NCBI GenBank assembly: GCA_011523705.1
Contig: WTGC01000214.1
Span: 1 to 32,980 of the forward strand
DNA: 32,980 nt
Source: Chloroflexota bacterium
GTDB lineage: Bacteria; Chloroflexota; Anaerolineae; Aggregatilineales; Phototrophicaceae
Direction: 5' to 3'
Shown: one piece after another, positions 23,471 through 30,659 of the stretch
Layout of the letters: the number at the start of each line of letters is the position of its first letter
Numbering within the stretch: position 1 is the first letter of the stretch
Program-made: the position numbers and the translations under genes
Notes under the pieces: model-generated
Told to the model about the DNA's origin: nothing
What the model saw: only the letters and a program-made list of their open reading frames with translations
Databases searched by the model: none

Positions 23471-24474
23471 GCGGGAAAGGTCAAGGCATGCCAATCTGGG
23501 CGCGCTCGCGCCGGACGAAGTTCATCACCGTCTATGTCATTGCGGTCCTTGTCCTATTTTTTGGGCGCCAGCTGGCATACAACCTACGCGCGCCTGGGGG
23601 CGAGCCGGTAGAGAACGCGCTGATCTTCATCTCGGATACCGACTCGATCGACGCGGGTCGCGGGTCCAACTCGGTTTATCGCATCGGCGTCGACGGTAGT
23701 GGCATGAAGCGTCTGGTCGGCTCCATCCCGCACGGCGATGACTACTTGCGCATCAGCGACATCGACTGCGATCCAGACTCGCAGCAGCTTGTTATCGCCA
23801 GCCACCGTCAAGATCTCAACGGCTTCCACCATGCCATGCTGGACGGCTCAGGTCTGCATTTGGACAAGCCGGTTCGGGGCGACTCGCTGTCGGCGACGCG
23901 GCAGATTGCGCTGGCGCCGGACGGCGTCAATATCATCGTGTCGCGCCAGTTTGAAGAATTCCGGGAACCGCGCTTCGGCTTGGTCGCCGGCGATCTGAGA
24001 AGCCGCGCGTACCGGATCATTAAAGCGCCAAGCGAGGCGCATTCGTATCGTGTGCCCAGCTGGTCGCCAACTGGCGAGAGCATCGTGTATGTCATTGAAG
24101 TTCACGCGGATGAAGCGCGAACGATCTATCGCATGACTATCGGTGCGCGCGACGGCAGCGAAGAGAGGATCATTCTCGAGACGGAGTTGGCGATTCGCGA
24201 TATCGCCTGGTCGCCGGCCGGCGATCGGCTCGCTCTCGTGTTGGATCGGCAAGTCTTTCTTTTTGATCGCTACGGCGACAAACTCATCAAGCTGACCGAT
24301 CACCTGGGCGGCGCGGACGCGCCCCGCTGGTCGCCCGACGGCGCGCAGATCAGCTATGTCAGTCCGTCCACCTTCGCCGGGCAGAATCAGCTCTATGTTA
24401 TGAATGCAGACGGATCGGGGAAGCGGCGCGTCGTCAACATCCGCGGCGACCTGGTCAACGGCTGTTGGGTTTAA
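23467..24474 (+). CDS. Membrane-anchored TolB-like beta-propeller protein
   Basis: The 335-residue protein has one N-terminal membrane segment (about 18-33, KFITVYVIAVLVLFFG) and then an outside domain of WD40-like/TolB-type blades. Blade signatures are SDTDSIDAGRGSNSVYRIGVDGSG, then PSWSPTGESIVYVI, then IAWSPAGDRLALVL and PRWSPDGAQISYVS, ending NQLYVMNADGSGKRRV. Four to five blades are recognisable; the most degenerate are near residues 90-150. Such propellers bind proteins or polysaccharide. The ATGA overlap with the alcohol dehydrogenase gene indicates coupled translation, although one product is an enzyme and the other an envelope protein. It converges on the broken vapC gene with a 14-base gap. 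Confidence 0.85.
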   Translation: MSGKGQGMPIWARSRRTKFITVYVIAVLVLFFGRQLAYNLRAPGGEPVENALIFISDTDSIDAGRGSNSVYRIGVDGSGMKRLVGSIPHGDDYLRISDIDCDPDSQQLVIASHRQDLNGFHHAMLDGSGLHLDKPVRGDSLSATRQIALAPDGVNIIVSRQFEEFREPRFGLVAGDLRSRAYRIIKAPSEAHSYRVPSWSPTGESIVYVIEVHADEARTIYRMTIGARDGSEERIILETELAIRDIAWSPAGDRLALVLDRQVFLFDRYGDKLIKLTDHLGGADAPRWSPDGAQISYVSPSTFAGQNQLYVMNADGSGKRRVVNIRGDLVNGCWV

Positions 24475-24488
24475 GGCTGTCCTGCTCT

Positions 24489-24908
24489 CTAATCGGGAAA
24501 TCCTTGCTCAACTTCCCAGTCTTCGACATTTAGCCCAGGAATTCGACTGAATTCCTTTGTGTTATGTGTAACTACGACCAATCCATTGGCGCTCGCGATG
24601 GCGCCTATAAGCATATCGTGCGGACCAATGGGCGTACCGCGTATTTCCAGATGAGCGCGAATGCTGCCTTACTCCTCCGCAGCATTATCATCAAAGGGCA
24701 GGCTATCAATTTTCCGCAAAAACTCCTCTTGTTCTGCTCGTGTTCGCGCCGGCGTCTGACTTTTCTGGGAACCGAAATACATTTCAGCTTTGGTTATGGC
24801 GCTTACTACTATGTCCGAAAGGGCTTTGCTATAAAATACTGCGCGAAGGTTTGGAGCTCGTCCATTGATGTAACGAATGCAAGCATTCGTATCGAGCAGG
24901 TATTTCAT
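24489..24908 (-). pseudogene. vapC: vapC-like PIN-domain toxin interrupted by one in-frame TAA
   Basis: The first 79 codons give MKYLLDTNACIRYINGR with Asp6 and SAITKAEMYFG with Glu42, a PIN-domain ribonuclease start. Codon 80 is TAA (24669-24671), and the same frame then continues without another stop to 24489: GSIRAHLEIRGTPIGPHDML, then IGAIASANGLVVVTHNTKEF. This second half holds the third acidic residue (Asp98) and the family's C-terminal segment. Total length would be about 139 residues, usual for VapC. VapC proteins usually read EEYA/G-x-IR here, so a single Tyr codon to TAA change explains the break. The toxin is probably dead. The start overlaps the stop of the pentapeptide gene (ATGA). 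Confidence 0.85.
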
Positions 24909-25501
24909 TCGCGCGCGTCTTCGTTCTCAATGGATTTGGGCGGATCCCACTCAATTGGGTCATCAGCGAGGCTGCCATAGGTTCGTTCTATGAATTCTGA
25001 CCATGAAGGGTCTCTATCGCCGTCGACGCTTTCCCGTTCCATCGCGGCGCTGTCTTCACTGTCCAATGCTTTCACCACCGCAAGCGTTGCCGCAAAGGCT
25101 GGATTCTGCTCATCAGTAAATCGCTCAAAGTTCGTTTCATCCGCAAATTGCGTACCGTCAGGCAGAATTGCTCCCGCAAGGTCAACGTTGTCCAAGCGCG
25201 CTCCAGCGAGCCTAGCGCCAAGCAAGTTCGCCCGGTGTAGATTGACGCGACACAAGTTCGCTTGCTCTAAACAGGCGTGACGCAAATCCGACATGCCGAG
25301 GTTTGCGCCGCCTAGATCCGCGTGTTTCATATTCGCGCGATACAGACTTGCTTTTCTCAGATGCGCGCCCCGCAAATCACTGCCCTGCAAGTTCGCGCAG
25401 CGCAATACTGCGCCCGCCAAGTGCGCGCGGCGCAAACAAGCGCCTTCCAAGCGCGCGCCACTCAAATCGGTGACCGTTAAACCCTCGCGGTAACTGTTCA
25501 T
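24905..25501 (-). CDS. Pentapeptide-repeat protein in the antitoxin position, with an antitoxin-like tail
   Basis: The 198-residue protein from the ATG at 25501 has AAGG seven bases upstream; the frame is open further up, but without ribosome-binding sites. Residues 9-113 are about twenty pentapeptides of A(D/N)Lxx type (ADLGGANLGMSDLRHACLEQ), which fold as a right-handed beta-helix. A short cap (LPDGTQFADETNFERFTD, 113-130) follows, then an acidic linker, and a tail at 167-198 (SWSEFIERTYGSLADDPIE). That tail resembles the toxin-binding end of small VapB-type antitoxins, and the toxin gene starts in its stop codon. The protein thus sits where VapB normally sits. That it neutralises the PIN toxin is inference. 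Confidence 0.82.
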   Translation of the reverse strand: MNSYREGLTVTDLSGARLEGACLRRAHLAGAVLRCANLQGSDLRGAHLRKASLYRANMKHADLGGANLGMSDLRHACLEQANLCRVNLHRANLLGARLAGARLDNVDLAGAILPDGTQFADETNFERFTDEQNPAFAATLAVVKALDSEDSAAMERESVDGDRDPSWSEFIERTYGSLADDPIEWDPPKSIENEDARE

Positions 25502-25625
25502 CAGAATGCCTTCCCTCGGCCGATTCGCCATCTGCGACCGGGTTTCTGAACGACGGCTGCGCTCATCAGCCCAGCATAACATACTGCATGCGCGTCTGTA
25601 CACATTTACGCTTTGACCATAGGGT

Positions 25626-26834
25626 TCAGAGTCTTGTAAGCGCAGCGCTCCGCGGCGCGAAGAAAGCCCAAATGCTCGCCGCGCCGAGCGCCAGCATCAC
25701 GCTCAGGCTGACCAGCGTGGCCTCGTAACCGAGCGCCGAGATCGCTATCCCGCCCAATACGGGACCGGCCACTTTGCCGAAATTCTGCATCATCCCAATC
25801 AAGCCCATGCCCGCGCCCAAATGCTCCGGGCTGATGCGATCGGAGACCAGGGCGATCGCCGCCGGGAAAATCAGCGCCTGCGCCAGCCCCATCAGCGCCG
25901 CTGGCAGGAGGAAAAGCAGACCCTGATCCAGCACGCGCACCAGGGGCAATGCCGCCGCCAGGATCAACATGCCCAGGCTAATCGCCGGCAGATAGCCCCA
26001 GCGATCGCCCAACCGGCCGCAAAAGGGTTTGCCGACCACATGCACCGCCTCGTTGATGCTGAAAAACAAGCCGACCAGAACGACGCTCACGCCGGCTTCC
26101 AGCGCATACAGCGGCAGGAAGGCTTTCAGCGTGTACAGCGCGATGAAGGTGACCGATTCCAGCCCGCCGGCCAGCCAAACCGCCGGTGACTGTCCCCCGG
26201 CGCGAAGCGCGTTCTTGATATGCTGAAGTATCGGCGGGCGCGCCGACACAGGCCCGTCTTTGCGCTTGCGTCTCGCTGTCGGGCGCGTCTCCTGCAAGTT
26301 CAGGATCGGCAGGAAGACGGCGCAGCTGATGATGCCAATGAGGGTGAAGACCGCCACCGCATCCAGCGAGAGCAGCAGCCAGCCGGCCAGAGCCGGACCT
26401 ACGATATAGCCGCCACTGCGCGCCATCTGAAACCAGCCGATGTTTTCGGCGGTCTTTTGCTGGCGCGAGAGCTCGGCGATATAAGCGAGGGTCACCGGAC
26501 CATAAATGGCTGTAGCCAAGCCATGGGCCAGGCGAAGCGTCAATAGCTGTTCGGGTGTCTGCACGAATCGGTAGAGGAAGGGCATGAAGGCAAAGAATGC
26601 TGTGCCGATCAAGAGCCAGACGCGCCGCCCCCAGCGATCGGACAAGATGCCGAAGAACGGCTTGAGGAAGAGACCGGTCACGGTGGAGACGGAGACGATC
26701 AGCCCGAGGAAAGCGCCGGACGCGCCAAGGGCCGCGGCGAAAATCGGCAACAGTGGCGTCTTGCCCATCTGATAGGCGGAGCGCGCCAGAAAGTCCGCCA
26801 GCATTAGTAGGAGAAAGGGCTTAGAGCGTTTCAT
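25626..26834 (-). CDS. MFS transporter, drug/proton antiporter-like
   Basis: The 402-residue protein has twelve predicted membrane helices. The loop 2-3 motif is present as GILSDRWGRR (about 62-71) and again between helices 8 and 9 as GRLGDRWG. The central cytoplasmic loop (TRPTARRKRKDGPVSARP) is basic, as in the positive-inside rule. The frame extends twelve codons upstream, but those are a translated GC-rich repeat; the ATG at 26834 is preferred. GGGGGA eight bases upstream, supplied by the repeat, could act as ribosome-binding site. It is a secondary transporter of small molecules, probably an exporter; the substrate is unknown. It lies 110 bases upstream of the pentapeptide gene. Confidence 0.9.
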   Translation of the reverse strand: MKRSKPFLLLMLADFLARSAYQMGKTPLLPIFAAALGASGAFLGLIVSVSTVTGLFLKPFFGILSDRWGRRVWLLIGTAFFAFMPFLYRFVQTPEQLLTLRLAHGLATAIYGPVTLAYIAELSRQQKTAENIGWFQMARSGGYIVGPALAGWLLLSLDAVAVFTLIGIISCAVFLPILNLQETRPTARRKRKDGPVSARPPILQHIKNALRAGGQSPAVWLAGGLESVTFIALYTLKAFLPLYALEAGVSVVLVGLFFSINEAVHVVGKPFCGRLGDRWGYLPAISLGMLILAAALPLVRVLDQGLLFLLPAALMGLAQALIFPAAIALVSDRISPEHLGAGMGLIGMMQNFGKVAGPVLGGIAISALGYEATLVSLSVMLALGAASIWAFFAPRSAALTRL

Positions 26835-26842
26835 TTCTAACG

Positions 26843-26884
26843 TCCCCCACCCCCAAACCCCCTCCCCCAAAATGAGGGAGGGGG
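26843..26884. repeat. CCCCCACCCCC / GAGGGAGGGGG repeat at the MFS gene start
   Basis: An imperfect palindrome of CCCTCCC and GGGAGGG arms with an AAAATGA loop lies immediately upstream of the MFS start. On the minus strand it provides a G-rich leader that may serve as ribosome-binding site. Confidence 0.6.
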
Positions 26885-26912
26885 CTTAAGCTGGCGCGAA
26901 TCGGTGTATCGA

Positions 26913-27050
26913 CTCCCCTGCCCTCCTTGCGGGATCGCGTAGGGTCGCGTGGACAGAGACCCGCTGACACTGACCCGCCGGGGAAGGGGCCGCGCCGCGT
27001 AGGGTCGCGTGGACACTGACCCGCCGACATAGGCGGTCGGGGATGGGGGC
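26913..27050. repeat. Composite repeat: CCCCATCCCCC-family host with two nested micro-repeats
   Basis: Read together, 26913-26933, 26979-26992 and 27036-27050 match the host repeat seen inverted at 28112 and 28640. The two intervening segments (26934-26978 and 26993-27035) each contain AGGGTCGCGTGGACA followed by a GACCC arm. The host is therefore split twice by the same short element. Confidence 0.6.
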
Positions 27051-27053
27051 ATT

Positions 27054-30000
27054 CTACTCCACCTTAAGCACAACCTTGCCGAAGCCGGCGTTGCTCAGCA
27101 TGGTGTTGAACTCGGCCATGTCCCCCTCAACGATTTCTTTGAATCTATCGACGGCGCTGTCAATATCAGCCGCGATTTCGGCGAAAGCTTCGCCCTCGTA
27201 GTCGGTTGGCTTGTAATCGCCCAGGTTGACGTTGAAGCTCAAGTTGCTCAACTGCGTCGCCAGGCGGTCGCCATGGTTCATCGCGTCGGGCCAGCCGGCG
27301 CGCGTCTCCGGGATCATCAGCGTCTTCTCGACCTTGAGCACCTGCTCTTCCAGCGCTTTGGCTGCGTCGATGATGCCCGATGCCGCCTCCAGCCCAGCCA
27401 GCCGCTCGCGCCAGCCCTTGAGCTGCGCCCGCAGATCGCGCATCTGATTGATCGTCTTGTGCGTCGCCGAGAGCTTGTCGCGGATCGTCAGCAGCAGATC
27501 GAATTGCGCTTGCAGATCGGCCTGGCTCGCTTCGACGCCGGCTTCTTTCACGATCTCGAATTCTTCGCTAAGCGCCTCGTCGCCAACCGTGAGCGTCACG
27601 CGGTAATTGCCGGGCACCGCATGCGGTCCCTTGATGAAGCCCTGCTGATTATCATCATGCGGGTCGACTTTGTGCGCATCGGGATAGCGCAGGTCCCAGA
27701 TGAAGCGATTCCAGCCGGCTTTGGCCGGGATGCGCAGTTCTTTTGGTTTATCGTCGTCTGCCTTTGCGGGCGCGGGCGACACAGCCGCCGCCTCTGCTTC
27801 TTCGTCGGCGTGCAGGCTCTTGAAAGTCTTGACCTCGTTCCCGTCGGCGTCGTCGATGCGGAGCGTGATGGTCGTTTCCGGCTTCTCGCGCAGGAAGTAG
27901 GTGATGACGGCGCCCTTGGGCGGGTTGGTTCCGCTATCGAGGTAAGTATGCCTGACGCCGTGCTCAGGCGTCTCCTCTTTGACGTAGGCGGCGACCATAC
28001 CCAGCGTGCTCATGTACTGCTTGCCTTCGCCGCTTTCGAACAAACCGTCGAAGACCTTGGGCAGGTGGCGCTCGACCGTTCCGGGCTTGAGCAAATAGAT
28101 CGCTGGTTCTACCCCATCCCCCGGCCCCATCCCCGAATTATCAGGGAAGGGGAGCGTCGCTCCGCTCGTAACGATACCTACATTGCTGCTTCCTTCCCCC
28201 TGTTGATACGGGGGGACCGAGGGGGGTAGACCGGCAACCTGATGCAATACGGTCACATCGTCGAGAATCCAGAACGAGCGGCCATGCGTCGCCACGATGA
28301 GATCTGTATTCTTGATCTTGAGGTCGTAGATTGGCGAGATCGGCAGATTCAGTTGGAAGCTCTGCCAGGCATCGCCGCCATCGAAGGAGATATACAAGCC
28401 GAACTCGGTGCCCAGGTAAAGCAGTCCCTCTCGCGCCGGGTCTTCCCGAACCACGCGGCAGAAATGGTCATCTTCAATGCCCTCGACAATGAGCGTCCAG
28501 CTGGCGCCGTAGTCGGTAGTCTTGTAGACGTAAGGCGCGTAATCGTCGTTCTTGTAGCGCGTTGCGGTGACGTAGGCGGTGGCTTTGTCGTGCGGCGACG
28601 GCTCGATCATGGTGAACATGACCGAGCCCCGAAAGTCTGCCCCATCCCCCGGCCCCTTCCCCGAATCATCAGGGAAGGGGAGAGTCGCATTGTTCGAGTT
28701 GTCGCCGTTGGAGCTAGCCTCCCCCTGTTGATACGGGGGGATCGAGGGGGGTAGAACTGGGGTAATCTCCGTCCAATTTTTGCCGCCGTCCTTAGTGATA
28801 TGCAGCAAGCCGTCATCGGAGCCGGCCCAGATGACACCTGGCTCATGAGGCGATTCCGCCAGCGTGTAGACGGTAGCGTAATGCTCGGCGCCGACCGCGT
28901 CCCGATTGATGGGACCGCCGGATGGCTCCAGCGTCTCGGGATCAGCTTTGGTCAAATCGGGGCTGATTTCTTCCCAGCTTTGCCCTTCGTCTGTCGTCTT
29001 CAGAATCTGATTGCCGCCGATGTAGAGCGTGTTCGGGTCGTGCGGCGAAAAGATGATGGGGTAAGTCCAGGCGAATCGGTATTTGTCGGCTTGCGCGCCC
29101 AAGCCGGTTGAGCTGCGGGGCCAGGTCGCAATCAGGCGAATCTGCTGGATGCGATGGTCGTAGCGCTGCAAGCTGTTGCCGCCGCCGGGCGAGCTGCCGA
29201 TCGCTCCGACATAGACGATGTTCGAGTCAGCGGGATCGACAGCGATATACCCGCTCTCGCCCGAGCCGATGATGTCGCAATCTTCCCAGGTGATTGACGA
29301 ATAGCGGCTGCGGCTGGGCACGCGCAAACTCGAATTGTCCTGCTGCGTGCCATAGACGTAGTAGGGCTCGTTGCTATCGACATCGAGGTGATAAAACTGT
29401 GCTGTCGGCTGGTTGTAAATGCTCGACCAGGACAGCCCGCCGTTCAGCGAGACGCAGGCGCCGCCGTCGTTGCCGTGGATCATGACTTTGTTGTTGCCCG
29501 GATGAATCCAAAGGTCGTGGTCATCGCCGTGCGGCGTGGTAATCTCGGTGAAGTGGTGCCCGCCATCGGTCGACTTCCAGAAATTGAGGTTGTTGATGTA
29601 GATCGTGTTGCCGTCCAGCGGGTCGGCGGTCAGGTGCATGTAATACCAGGCGCGCGAGATGAAACGGTTGTCCTTGCTGCCGACCACCCAGGTCTCGCCA
29701 TAATCATCGCTGCGGTAGATGCCGCCGTCGGGCTGGTTCTCAATGATGGCCCAGACGCGCCCTGGCTGCGCGGGAGAAGCGGCCAAGCCAATCTTGCCAA
29801 GTAGGGGCGATTCAGTGGATCGCCCGCCGGGCAGCCCCTTATTCGTGCTGATATTCTCCCAAGTCTCGCCGCCATCCAGCGAGCGCCAGATGCCGCTGTC
29901 TTCGCCGCCGGAAGAGATATTCCAGAAGTTGCGATAGGCTTCCCAAAAGGCGGCGTAGATGATACGCGGGTTATTCTTGTCAATCGTCAGGTCAATGGCG

Positions 30001-30515
30001 CCCGCTTTCTCGCTGACGTGCAGCACGTTCTCCCAACTCTCGCCGCCATCCACCGAGCGATAGACGCCGCGCTCCGGGTTGGGACCGAAGGCATGCCCGA
30101 AGACAGCCGCGTAGACCAGATCGGCATTGTCCGGGTGGGTGCGGATCTTGGCGATCTGGCGCGTTTCTTTCAAGCCCAGGTGCTTCCAGCTGCGCCCGGC
30201 GTCAGTCGATTTGTAGATGCCATCGCCGATGGAGACATCGATGCGGATGGTGGATTCGCCCGTGCCGGCGTAGATGACGTTGGGATCGGCCGGGGCCACT
30301 TCCAGCGCGCCTACGGACGCAGATGTGAAGTAGCCGTCGCTGATGTTCTCCCAATATTGGCCCGCGTCCGACGTCTTCCAGACGCCGCCGCAGACGCCGC
30401 CGAAGTAGAAGGTGTTGGTATCGCGCGGGTCGCCGGCGACAGCGACGACGCGCCCGCCGCGGAAGGGTCCGATGCAGCGGAATTCAGCCAGCCCGGCGAA
30501 TTTGGAGTCGGTCAT
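27054..30515 (-). CDS. Large Asp-box beta-propeller (VPS10/sortilin-like, BNR) protein with two repeat-derived inserts
   Basis: The 1153-residue protein starts MTDSKFAGLAEFRCIGPFRGGR, with GAGG eight bases upstream. At least nine Asp-box turns (S/T-x-D-x-G-x-x-W/F) are visible, such as TSDAGQYW, STDAGRSW, SVDGGESW, SLDGGETW, SDDYGETW, TTDEGQSW and TTDYGASW, enough for two propellers of the kind in sialidase/VPS10-like 'glycosyl hydrolase' proteins. The C-terminal part (about 850-1153) has a beta domain with WNRFIWDLRYPDA and a helical segment. No signal peptide is visible, unlike many secreted relatives. Two regions, about residues 587-626 and 762-802, are translated copies of a dispersed DNA repeat (PPYQQGE ... 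ATLPFPD ... GPGDG), both between blades. No catalytic residues were assignable. Confidence 0.88.
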   Translation of the reverse strand: MTDSKFAGLAEFRCIGPFRGGRVVAVAGDPRDTNTFYFGGVCGGVWKTSDAGQYWENISDGYFTSASVGALEVAPADPNVIYAGTGESTIRIDVSIGDGIYKSTDAGRSWKHLGLKETRQIAKIRTHPDNADLVYAAVFGHAFGPNPERGVYRSVDGGESWENVLHVSEKAGAIDLTIDKNNPRIIYAAFWEAYRNFWNISSGGEDSGIWRSLDGGETWENISTNKGLPGGRSTESPLLGKIGLAASPAQPGRVWAIIENQPDGGIYRSDDYGETWVVGSKDNRFISRAWYYMHLTADPLDGNTIYINNLNFWKSTDGGHHFTEITTPHGDDHDLWIHPGNNKVMIHGNDGGACVSLNGGLSWSSIYNQPTAQFYHLDVDSNEPYYVYGTQQDNSSLRVPSRSRYSSITWEDCDIIGSGESGYIAVDPADSNIVYVGAIGSSPGGGNSLQRYDHRIQQIRLIATWPRSSTGLGAQADKYRFAWTYPIIFSPHDPNTLYIGGNQILKTTDEGQSWEEISPDLTKADPETLEPSGGPINRDAVGAEHYATVYTLAESPHEPGVIWAGSDDGLLHITKDGGKNWTEITPVLPPSIPPYQQGEASSNGDNSNNATLPFPDDSGKGPGDGADFRGSVMFTMIEPSPHDKATAYVTATRYKNDDYAPYVYKTTDYGASWTLIVEGIEDDHFCRVVREDPAREGLLYLGTEFGLYISFDGGDAWQSFQLNLPISPIYDLKIKNTDLIVATHGRSFWILDDVTVLHQVAGLPPSVPPYQQGEGSSNVGIVTSGATLPFPDNSGMGPGDGVEPAIYLLKPGTVERHLPKVFDGLFESGEGKQYMSTLGMVAAYVKEETPEHGVRHTYLDSGTNPPKGAVITYFLREKPETTITLRIDDADGNEVKTFKSLHADEEAEAAAVSPAPAKADDDKPKELRIPAKAGWNRFIWDLRYPDAHKVDPHDDNQQGFIKGPHAVPGNYRVTLTVGDEALSEEFEIVKEAGVEASQADLQAQFDLLLTIRDKLSATHKTINQMRDLRAQLKGWRERLAGLEAASGIIDAAKALEEQVLKVEKTLMIPETRAGWPDAMNHGDRLATQLSNLSFNVNLGDYKPTDYEGEAFAEIAADIDSAVDRFKEIVEGDMAEFNTMLSNAGFGKVVLKVE
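28112..28230. repeat. Intragenic GC-rich composite repeat, copy A, translated in frame
   Basis: It begins CCCCATCCCCCGGCCCC, has hairpin arms around 28127-28153 (CATCCCCGAA / GGGAAGGGGAG), a variable middle, and ends GGGGGGACCGAGGGGGGTAG. The whole length lies inside the propeller gene and is read on the minus strand as about 40 residues (PPSVPPYQQGEGSSN ... GPGDG) with no stop. Confidence 0.8.
28640..28755. repeat. Intragenic GC-rich composite repeat, copy B, translated in frame
   Basis: It has the same two ends and orientation as the copy at 28112 and is three bases shorter (116 against 119), so the frame is kept in both. The ends are strongly conserved between copies while the middle (about 28685-28720) differs. 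The translation is PPSIPPYQQGEASSN ... ATLPFPDDSGKGPGDG. Confidence 0.8.
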
Positions 30516-30567
30516 GGGGGTGTCCTCGTTGTGGTTGGTCAGAGTGGTGGGATATTGTAATTGATTT

Positions 30568-30594
30568 CGCCACAGAGGCACAGAGGCGCGGAGG
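30568..30594. repeat. Short 'CGCCACAGAGGCACAGAGG' dispersed repeat
   Basis: This copy of the family at 22274 lies 52 bases upstream of the propeller start, on the opposite strand sense. Its tail (CGCGGAGG) is diverged. Confidence 0.6.
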
Positions 30595-30628
30595 TTTTCC
30601 TATACCGCCGGGGACACTGAGAGGAATT

Positions 30629-30654
30629 TGTAGGGGCGACCTATCAGGTCGCCC
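30629..30654. repeat. TGTAGGGGCGACC palindromic repeat
   Basis: Arms GGGCGACC (30634-30641) and GGTCGCCC (30647-30654) with a five-base loop form a hairpin between two minus-strand genes, just past the HEPN gene stop (30660). It could help end that transcript, but there is no T tract. Confidence 0.65.
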
Positions 30655-30659
30655 GAATG

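Noticed and set aside
24564..24980. Plus-strand frame of 138 codons across the broken vapC
   Set aside because: The minus-strand frame reads as a PIN protein on both sides of the stop; the plus frame has no ribosome-binding site and no family pattern.
25198..25485. Tandem DNA repeat of GCGC-AAG-type units
   Set aside because: The periodicity of 15 bases is simply the pentapeptide-repeat coding sequence.
27273..28229. Plus-strand frame of 318 codons opposite the beta-propeller gene
   Set aside because: It is antisense to a continuous Asp-box protein; the translation has no recognisable fold and ends in the repeat.
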